NCBI GenBank assembly: GCA_015654705.1
Contig: JAATGL010000038.1
Location: 1 to 42,742, forward strand
DNA length: 42,742 bases
From: Alphaproteobacteria bacterium
Lineage (GTDB): Bacteria; Pseudomonadota; Alphaproteobacteria; Micropepsales; Micropepsaceae
Reading direction: 5' to 3'
In this document: positions 36,444-42,742 of the stretch, one piece after another
Layout of the letters: each line of letters begins with the position of its first letter
How positions within the stretch are numbered: the stretch's first letter is position 1
Position numbers and translations under genes: made by a program
Notes under the pieces: generated by a model
Told to the model about the DNA's origin: nothing
What the model saw: only the letters and a program-made list of their open reading frames with translations
The model's database searches: none

Positions 36444-37825
36444 CTAGCCTGATGGGTTCGGTTTGATGACCAATCCCGCCTTTGCAAGAGAATTTTCGAA
36501 CACAATTTCGTTTCGCATCGACTTGAACGTCGGCTCTATTTTGAGAGCAATGTTTGCCGGTTCTCGCCGCGATAGGCTGATTGCAAGATATTCTTTCGCA
36601 TTTGGCATGTCATCGAGCGCTGCGTAGGTCTTCGCCAATGCATAGGCCGGTTCTTGTCCTAACGCGAAGAGTCTGCGCTGTTCCACCAGCAAGCCGCGCA
36701 ACATTCCTGTTCGTCCGTCCACCGCCAATCCCTTCACGCCTAATGTAGCCATTCTCGAGCCGTTGGCGTCATGGCGGGCAACAGCGGTCAATTCCAGTTC
36801 CCGCAAGTACGAAGCATCGTTTCCAATGTCGAACCATATTGCCTGGAGATAGTCATGTGGCGAAGAGAAGAGGGGCTGATCGTTCTCGAGTTGTGTCAGC
36901 AACTCGATCGCTTGCTTTTCCTGTCCCGCGTAAAAAAGTATTAGCCCCTTGTCGGCGAGGATAGCAGCCGACTCCGAATCGAGGCTTTGCGCCTTTGTTA
37001 TCTCGATCAATGCGGGGGCGAATTCGCCAAGGGTCATGAGACATGTGGCATACCATTCGTGCGTAACGGCGCTTTCCGGATCGAGCGCAAGCGCAATTTT
37101 GAATTCTTTTGGGCTGCAGATGGATTTCGTGACCAATAAAATAAATCGAATGCCAACGCTGCGTGGGCGCTTGCCAGTGAAGGATCGAGCGCTATCGCTT
37201 GTATGGCCGCTTCCTCTGCCTTTGGATACAGTTGCTCCGGCGGCAATGCAGAGAATTCGCGCTGAAGGTTATAAGCGGCAGCAAGACCAGCATAGGCCTT
37301 TGCAAAATCGGGAGCGCGTGCAATCGCTTGATGAAAGTCGGCAATGGAGCGTGCGAGGCTTGCAGGCGTTCGGGTCTGCCATTCATGTAGACCGGAAACA
37401 TACAGCTCGTTGACGGCAGCGCTTGGAAGGCGGTCACGTATCCGCGTAGATTTAGCTGGCTGTACATGAGCCACCGTTAGAGCAACAAATGCCAACGCGA
37501 CTGCTGTCGCGATCACGGCAAGAACTCCCAGACCGGCTGCAGGCCAGCGCTTGAACCGCCATGTTACTTGGGGCTCCGGTAGACTTGCGCTACCCGCTAT
37601 GACTTCCGGAACTCGCGCTTGCTCTTCACCATGCCCTCGCAACCACGCTTCGATTTCATCAACGTAAGCAAAGACAGAGGCGTTGGCCGCACCCGGATAG
37701 CGCCGCACGGGAAGGCCGCGCGATTGCTCCCAACGTTTCACGGTGCGTTCGCCGCGTCCAAGAAAGGCAGCGATCTCTTTCCAGGAAGTAAGCCTTTGCC
37801 CAACGGAGTTCCTGCCATTTTCCAC
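36444..37825 (-). pseudogene. HTH-membrane-TPR regulator broken by one base
   Basis: One gene in two frames. From GTG 37825 (AGGGA upstream) the first part has a helix-turn-helix (LTSWKEIAAFLGRGERTVKR, WEQSRGLPVRRYPG), a membrane span (GLGVLAVIATAVALAFVALT) and TPR repeats (AKAYAGLAAAYNLQREF). It goes out of frame at 37107-37110. The second part (EFKIALALDPESAVTHEWYA onward to the stop at 36444) continues the TPR series at once. Joining them needs one extra A in the run CCCAAAAGAATTC, giving AQKEFKIALALDP, a perfect TPR continuation. Function: probably a transcription factor with a periplasmic TPR sensor, as in CadC-like one-component regulators. Confidence 0.75.
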
Positions 37826-38070
37826 GTCGATGTCCCTAGATGGCCTGATCCGGCCCGCATTGCCATTTGCCGATCAAGGCTTAGCCAGGCATCTTATCAT
37901 GGATTTTTTCAGTGCCGTTGGATTTGCGTTAACTGAGCCACTCTCTTGAGAGCGGTCACCGCTCTTTCGTTCGTTGTGCCCGGTTCGGGAAAACGCTCGT
38001 TTCTTCGACTAAGACACGCCAGTGTTCCCTGGTGGGGGCGCAGGTTCAACATTCACTAGGGGTAAATGCC

Positions 38071-39282
38071 ATGCGCTCTTTGCTTTCTCACGTCGCTGTC
38101 GCCGCATTGCTGGCAACGTCCGCCGCGGCTGCCTCACAGCCGGGCGCGCAATTGGGCGCTGCACCCGTAGGCGGCCCGTCTCATAAAACGCCTCCTGTAA
38201 GTGATGGGAGTTCCGGAAGTTTCAATGCGCAGTTCGGTGGTGGTAGTTGTCTGGTCTGGTTGAATACGGACACCGGCCAAGTTTGGTGCTCGGATAGCGG
38301 CGGCTTCATCTTATTTACTGTGCCATATAAAGTGGTGAAGTGGAAGAAACAGACGTTTCACGCCTATAATTTTACAGACATGACCGTGCAACCCACTGTC
38401 AAATTGACCATCTATGGCACTCAGCCGGCGATGTTTCTTGCGAATCAGGACATATCTTTCTCTGGACAGTTCACTATTGCAGCGAACGCCGGCTCTGGTG
38501 GAGTGGCGGCCACATCTGAAACTCAGGACTTAAAAGGCGGGGATGGCGCCTCGCCGGCGGGTGTCGCGGGGGGGGGCGGTGGATACGGTCCCAGCGGCAG
38601 CGTTACGGGCGGTGGCTGTGTTGAATACTATACGTCAGCTGGTGGCGGAGGCGGCAGCAGCACTTTGCATTCCGGTAAAGCTGGCCATCAAGGCGATTTT
38701 CCGTGGGATGCGGGCAACCCTATTCATGACGTGCAGGGAGATGGCGGAGCGGTCGAGCCTTCGAAATTGTACGGCGGTAGCGGCGGGGGCGCTGGGGGCG
38801 CAAGTTCCTATGCAGGCGATTTTTATGCATTTCCAGGAGCTGATGGTGGTGGTGCTGTTGTCATATCGACGACGGGCTCAATCGAAATAACTTCGACCGG
38901 CGTTATCGACGCCAGCGGTCATGATGGAATTGTGGCGGCTTATAACACTGGCTCCAGCGGCGGCGGTGGCGCTGGCAGTGAATGGTTCTATGCGGAAGGC
39001 AGCTTTTCGAATTCGGGAGTTTTGAATTTGCACGGCGGTGCCGGGGGCAAAAGCAAGTACACATCCGGATGCTCTAAGACGAAAACTATAGAAGGCCCCG
39101 ATGGCGGTGACGGTGCAGGCGGACATATGCGCGTTAACGCTGGGACTTTCGATAACACTGGTCTTATTGACGTCTCAGGCGGCGCGGGCACATCCGACAG
39201 TTCCGGCGCGGTGACCGTCGAGGGCCGTGTGCTCCACCGTGGACGGATCAAAGGTTTATCCGAATGGGGCGCAATGCCTTGA
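38071..39282 (+). CDS. Glycine-rich secreted surface protein
   Basis: A 403-aa protein. Signal peptide MRSLLSHVAVAALLATSAAA-AS; then about 130 residues of beta-rich sequence (SCLVWLNTDTGQVWCSD; TVKLTIYGTQPAMFLAN); then a long Gly/Ser-rich region with runs such as GGGGGYGPSG and SGGGGAG, and repeated beta units (SIEITSTGVIDASGHDG; NSGVLNLHGGAGG; NTGLIDVSGGAG) like a passenger or adhesin beta-helix. No transporter barrel or LPXTG-like anchor is seen. AGGGG lies eight bases before ATG 38071. Codon use is less GC-rich than that of the genes in the left half, a sign of recent acquisition. Confidence 0.75.
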   Translation: MRSLLSHVAVAALLATSAAAASQPGAQLGAAPVGGPSHKTPPVSDGSSGSFNAQFGGGSCLVWLNTDTGQVWCSDSGGFILFTVPYKVVKWKKQTFHAYNFTDMTVQPTVKLTIYGTQPAMFLANQDISFSGQFTIAANAGSGGVAATSETQDLKGGDGASPAGVAGGGGGYGPSGSVTGGGCVEYYTSAGGGGGSSTLHSGKAGHQGDFPWDAGNPIHDVQGDGGAVEPSKLYGGSGGGAGGASSYAGDFYAFPGADGGGAVVISTTGSIEITSTGVIDASGHDGIVAAYNTGSSGGGGAGSEWFYAEGSFSNSGVLNLHGGAGGKSKYTSGCSKTKTIEGPDGGDGAGGHMRVNAGTFDNTGLIDVSGGAGTSDSSGAVTVEGRVLHRGRIKGLSEWGAMP

Positions 39283-39291
39283 TTTGACCTT

Positions 39292-39352
39292 CCGCTCCTG
39301 TCCGTGGCGCTGTACTCGACCTATCTTTTGAGGTCGAGCGCGACGGGAGCGG
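39292..39352. terminator. Long imperfect hairpin after the glycine-rich gene
   Basis: Outer arms CCGCTCCTGTC (39292-39302) and GACGGGAGCGG (39342-39352), inner arms CTCGACCT (39315-39322) and AGGTCGAG (39331-39338), loop ATCTTTTG. It begins 10 bp after the stop. There is no T run, so it could be a terminator, an mRNA-stabilising hairpin or a REP-like palindrome. Confidence 0.5.
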
Positions 39353-39546
39353 TAACGTCCGCGCTGCCGACGTGGGCTACTTCGTGACGCTTCGTAATTC
39401 TGTCAGACGATACGGCGCCTCTCCGAACAATGTGAAAAGTATATGATAACAAGCCAGCGCGCCGCGTGGCGAGGGATGCTTCTTATGATCGACGCCGACA
39501 ACCGCAACATGCAGACCTTCGCCTGGCAGTAACTCGGAGTAGCAAC

Positions 39547-40245
39547 ATGCGTCCACGATCAACCGTTCGTTCATATGGCGCCCTAATCGGTTATCTGTTC
39601 TTTATGACAGTATTATCGGCGACCCCAGCGCCCGCGAAGATGACGATTGCTAGCGACGGCGGCTCCGATGCCGCTGCTCGTCTTGTTGGAACATGGTCAA
39701 TGGGCGCGCCTCAATCTGGAATAGCCTTCTCTTTCAACTCCAATGGCACTTATGTAAACGTCGCGGGCGGGCCCGCAGGCTCACAGCGTCTTTGGGGCCG
39801 ATATCGCGCAACACAGGTTTCGGCATCCGTGGTTCATATAGACTTCGACGTTCAGGGTTGGGCCCCGCGGCAATTGTGCGCTCAGGTCATTGGCGGTGCC
39901 AGAGCTTGCAAACCCTATTCACCGGTCTACAGCAAGAGCGCCGATCTGACGTTCACGTCGCAATCGAGTTTCACAGCCGCGCAAAGTCGCTTTCATCGAG
40001 ATTCATCGCCCTATCTCCTGCGGATGCAGGTGCCGGATGTTGTCGAACGTCGGATCGCAGGCATGGGTGGAATTCGCCAGCCCGTCATGCCGACCCTTCA
40101 TCCATATCAAACGCCCGGAGGTCCCGGAAGCGTCGGCGCAATGCGCTATGACGACCAGCATCTGCAGCCTTATCGCACCTGTGCCGTCAATAATGGCTCG
40201 GTCAATACCGACCAGCAAGGTGTCCAACACTGTACGAATAATTGA
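39547..40245 (+). CDS. Secreted protein, lipocalin-like in its middle part
   Basis: A 232-aa protein: signal peptide to APAKA/KM around residue 31, then ARLVGTWSMGAPQSGIAFSF and NGTYVNVAGGPAGSQRLWGRYR, the start of a lipocalin-like / calycin-type barrel (LxGTW, GxYxxxG). The C-terminal 60 residues are Pro/Gly/Tyr-rich and end in two Cys (RTCAVNNG, VQHCTNN). CGGAG lies seven bases before ATG 39547. Function unknown. Composition resembles the neighbouring glycine-rich gene. Confidence 0.65.
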   Translation: MRPRSTVRSYGALIGYLFFMTVLSATPAPAKMTIASDGGSDAAARLVGTWSMGAPQSGIAFSFNSNGTYVNVAGGPAGSQRLWGRYRATQVSASVVHIDFDVQGWAPRQLCAQVIGGARACKPYSPVYSKSADLTFTSQSSFTAAQSRFHRDSSPYLLRMQVPDVVERRIAGMGGIRQPVMPTLHPYQTPGGPGSVGAMRYDDQHLQPYRTCAVNNGSVNTDQQGVQHCTNN

Positions 40246-40530
40246 GGCGCGCCGTCGTTGAGCCGTTGGGAAGCATGGAAGTAGCCGCCTGCTCCGCCAG
40301 GCGGAATGGACATGGAGGATTTCGAGATCGCGACGGATTCTTTCGGGGACACCTTCACTCCTTCCCGGCATTCGGGTAGCGAAATGCAAAATTTGCGAGT
40401 CTCCCTCATTCCGTTTCGGACCAAGCCGATATGAAGTCGTTGCTTGATCGTCGCATCTCATCCGACGACGGGCTGGCCCATTATTTGCGTGCTGCGCGGA
40501 TCGCGGTGATTGGCGAATTGGACTGAGGGA
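40246..40530. other. Intergenic stretch without recognisable gene
   Basis: I see no reading frame with family resemblance, no strong hairpin and no tRNA. A short frame at about 40432-40527 (MKSLLDRRISSDDGLAHYLR) is open but unsupported. Confidence 0.4.
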
Positions 40531-40767
40531 TCACGCGCAATTGTGTCGAAGGGTGTTAGCTGCCCAGCCGATGGCAACGGCGAGCGGAAATTCGACTATC
40601 GCGATGACGAACAGCCTGCGCAAGATGCAGGACGGCGCATTGAAGGCGGGAAGCGCGATGGACGCCGCCTGCACCATCCGTCAGCCGATGACGGCATAGG
40701 TGGCCGCGATGCGGTCGAGATGCCTCGTGCGCGCATACTCCAGCAGTTTTTTCAGCCCTTCGCCCAT
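40531..40767 (-). pseudogene. Remnant 1 of a membrane-TPR (adenylate-cyclase-like) regulator
   Basis: In one minus-strand frame: MGEGLKKLLEYARTRHLDRI, AATYAVIG, a TGA stop at codon 29 (40681-40683), then in the same frame RMVQAASIALPAFNAPSCIL, RRLFVIAIVEFPLAVAIGWAA and a stop. This is the N-terminal membrane segment of regulators of the type with a short cytoplasmic helix, two spans and TPR or cyclase C-terminus. The in-frame stop and the loss of everything after the spans make it a dead fragment. Confidence 0.65.
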
Positions 40768-40975
40768 GCTGCTTGCCTAGCACAGAACAGTGCGCATGAG
40801 TGCGCGGTAGCATTGCGCGGCTATCCGGGCCTCGGCCAACCCGAATGCCAGAATGCCGATCAACTGAGAGTCGTGGCCCATGCTTAATTTGTCATGTCCT
40901 GCGACTTCGAAACACTATGTCATAGCTGTGTTGACGCTCGCATATTCCCGGTCTTCAATCGTTCAAAGTTTGGGG

Positions 40976-41140
40976 GTGGGCGTGCTGGCAAATGTCCTGC
41001 GCGAATTGCAGCGTCGTAACGTTCTCCGTGCCGCACTTCTTTACGCGACCAGCGTGTGGGCGTTGGCGCAGGGCATCGTCTCAATTGGACCCACCATAGG
41101 CGCGCCGGAATGGACCGGCCGCTGGTTTCTGGTGGCGGCA
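40976..41140 (+). pseudogene. Remnant 2 of the same regulator family, opposite strand
   Basis: The plus strand reads VLANVLRELQRRNVLRAALL, YATSVWALAQGIVSIGPTIG, APEWTGRWFLVAA. This is the start of the same family (typical: LxELxRRNVxRxAxxYxxxxWLLxQ...APxWxxRxxxxxA) and ends abruptly in the second span, after which the sequence is unrelated. Together with remnant 1 it shows that at least two such regulators once stood here, facing opposite ways. Confidence 0.65.
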
Positions 41141-41222
41141 CGACGATCAACTTACGATTCTGAATGCAGGCGATACAAGCGACTTATCTCACGGGAAGGG
41201 TCACAGGCTCAATTCCTGTGGT

Positions 41223-41483
41223 GTGCTTATCTTCTTGGAAACGGATCGTTTGATCGCGGCCCTCACCCTAGCGCGCGCCGTCATGGGCCTAGCCGTCGGC
41301 ATGTCCACAGGCGCGGCCGTCGCCTGGATGCCGGAACTCGACCGCACGCAGACCAAGCGCAGCGCCGCTCTCGCCTTCGTAAGCGCCGACGTGTTCGGCC
41401 ATACGAAGGGCCGGGGCCAAACGGTCGATTTCGTCGCGACGAATTTTCTGAAGGTCGCCGGCAGCCGCGTCACTGACAACTAG
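41223..41483 (+). pseudogene. MFS transporter fragment
   Basis: Contains LIAALTLARAVMGLAVGMST then GAAVAWMPELDRTQTKRSAALAF, the TM4 region of an MFS transporter (ARxxxGxAxGxxTGAAxAxxxEL). What follows (FGHTKGRGQTVDFVATNF) does not continue an MFS sequence and no other MFS spans are present, so it is an internal fragment. It starts right after remnant 2 and a tRNA T-arm-like sequence. The gap from 41484 to 41736 shows no gene I can support. Confidence 0.5.
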
Positions 41484-41736
41484 CATATCGAAGACAACCT
41501 TGCACGCTGCTGTCCAGATGGGCGTCGCAAAGGTGGCGCCATAGCAGCCGGACGACGAACCGATAGACAGGCGTCGGGGAACGCGTCACCGTTCCGGAGC
41601 TTATCTGCAGCATGGATGGCCGCCGGCCGGATCGGGATGCCATAGAGATGGGAAGCGCAACCATGCATAATATGCTGGCCGCCGCCGCACCTGCCGATTA
41701 TTTCAAGACAAACGCAAGAGACGGATGGAGGCCGGT

Positions 41737-42742
41737 ATGACACGCAGAGTAGCCGATGTGATCGTCGAGGTTCTGACCAAGGCGGGCGCGAAGCGCTGCT
41801 ATGGCGTGCCCGGCGACACCCTGAACTATTTCACCGATGCGGTACGCCGTTCCGACCTGCGCTGGGTTCATGTCCGCCACGAAGAGGTGGGCGCGATGGC
41901 CGCCGGCGCGGATGCGCTTCTGACCGGCGAGCTCGCGCTCTGCGCCGGTTCGTGCGGACCCGGCAGCCTTCACTTTATTAACGGCCTGTGGGAGAGCGGA
42001 CGCAACCGCGCACCGGTCGTGCTGATCGCGAGCCAGATCACGCGCGACGAGCTCAGCTTCGACTTCCCGCAGGAGGTCGACTTCAAGGCGGTCTACAGCG
42101 CCGGCACCATCTTCTGCGAGGAGATCGCACGCCAGCCCAGGCGCGCCGCATGACCGCGATGGCGGCGCAGACCGCGTTGTCGCGCAAAGGCGTCGCGGTG
42201 CTGATCGTGCCGGTCGACGTGTCCCACGCCGCGGCCCCCGACGAGCCGGAATTCGCCGTTCATCGCGCCAGCCCGGTCATCCGGCAGAGCGACGCGGAAC
42301 TCGATTGCATCGCCGCGATGCTCAACGCCGGAAGGCGGGTCGCGATCTATGGCGGCTCCGGCTGCGCCCATGGCCATGATGCGGTGGTCGCGCTCGCCGA
42401 GCGGTTGAAAGCACCGGTCGCCCGCACTTCGCGCGCCAAGGACTTTCTCGAACATGACAATCCTTACGACGTCGGGATGACCGGCGTGTTCGGCACGAGG
42501 GGCGGCTATCACGCGCTGATGGAATGCGACACGCTGCTGCTGCTCGGGTGCGATTTCGCCTGGCGGCAATTTTATCCGCAGCACGCCAAGATCGTCCAGA
42601 TCGACATCGAGGGTGCCCATCTCGGCCGCCGCCATCCCGTCGACATCGCCGCGGTGGGCGATATCGCACCGACTCTGGAGGCGCTGCTGCCGCGGATCGC
42701 GGCGCGCGAGGATCACGCCTTTCTCGATGCCGCGCTTGCCGA
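41737..42742 (+). pseudogene. PoxB-like thiamine-diphosphate enzyme, frameshifted, cut by window edge
   Basis: Two consecutive frames of one gene. The first (ATG 41737, GGAGG close upstream) has GVPGDTLNYFTDAV, RHEEVGAMAAGADALLTGEL with the cofactor-activating Glu, and AGSCGPGSLHFINGLWE, as in pyruvate oxidase/quinone-dependent pyruvate dehydrogenase. It stops at 42153, shortly after CEEIA. The next frame carries on from RRMTAMAAQTALSRKGVAVL through the middle domain (GGSGCAHGHDAVVALAERL, VFGTRGGYHAL, QIDIEGAHLGRR). One missing base near 42132, in GCACGCCAGCCCAGG, restores the join (ARPAQARRMT). The C-terminal ThDP-binding domain is outside the window. Likely decarboxylates pyruvate or a related 2-oxo acid if intact. 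Confidence 0.8.

Noticed and set aside
41160-41225. T-arm-like sequence ACAGG-CTCAATT-CCTGT at 41203-41219, as if the 3' half of a tRNA used as an attachment site.
   Set aside because: The loop starts with C instead of TT, no matching D arm, anticodon arm or acceptor stem could be built upstream, and no CCA follows. Kept only as a hint for the junction before the MFS fragment.
41648-41740. Short frame MGSATMHNMLAAAAPADYFK ending inside the start of the PoxB-like gene, possible leader peptide.
   Set aside because: No ribosome site and no recognisable attenuator; the overlap is probably chance.

Overview
The window is 42.7 kb of high-GC DNA, most likely the chromosome of an alphaproteobacterium. 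That placement is an inference. It rests on codon use, a TonB-dependent receptor ending in Phe, TPR-sulfotransferase and Asp/Asn hydroxylase genes, a short phasin-like protein and many CoA-dependent and SDR enzymes. I saw no rRNA gene, complete tRNA gene, CRISPR array, complete prophage or intact insertion sequence.

Left part (1-4.4 kb): a minus-strand operon reads enoyl-CoA hydratase, family III CoA-transferase, acetoacetate-decarboxylase-like protein, glutaryl-CoA-type acyl-CoA dehydrogenase and 3-hydroxyacyl-CoA dehydrogenase (cut by the window edge). It looks like a CoA-thioester catabolic route. Across a 386-bp divergent region lies a two-component pair (4.8-8.5 kb): a 1021-aa sensor kinase with a propeller sensor and Y_Y_Y domain, then a LuxR-type regulator. 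A TATCCCCCA(A)-type motif occurs before the operon/kinase and before the next gene, araC, so it is a candidate regulator site. From 8.6 to 14.4 kb a plus-strand series follows: AraC regulator, alpha/beta hydrolase, DUF3237 protein, MFS exporter, DJ-1/PfpI protein, EthD protein and SDR. It resembles a small-molecule catabolic or detoxification cluster.

Middle part (14.4-34.9 kb): two secreted SnoaL/NTF2-fold proteins, a secreted phosphoesterase, then a TonB-dependent receptor divergent from an Asp/Asn beta-hydroxylase. The hydroxylase is translationally coupled to a propeller-like protein, and a TPR-sulfotransferase faces them. A multicopper oxidase and a large-subunit catalase are divergent from each other. 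Further right are a second, larger secreted phosphoesterase with a strong terminator, an SDR, an unassigned secreted protein, a divergent GST/TetR pair with two clear operator dyads, and a CruF-like carotenoid membrane protein.

Right part (35-41.7 kb): an eroded accessory region. It holds an 18-codon serine-recombinase remnant abutting an alpha/beta hydrolase that has lost its N-terminus, a short membrane protein, a TPR regulator broken by one base, a glycine-rich secreted protein and a small secreted protein of less GC-rich composition. It also holds remnants of two regulators of the same family in opposite orientation and of an MFS transporter. The window ends in a PoxB-like thiamine-diphosphate enzyme broken by an apparent one-base deletion. 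The two one-base lesions could be real decay or sequence errors.

The best candidate for an undescribed system is the receptor / beta-hydroxylase / propeller / TPR-sulfotransferase locus at 17.3-23.0 kb. It pairs two side-chain-modifying enzymes with an outer-membrane uptake receptor.
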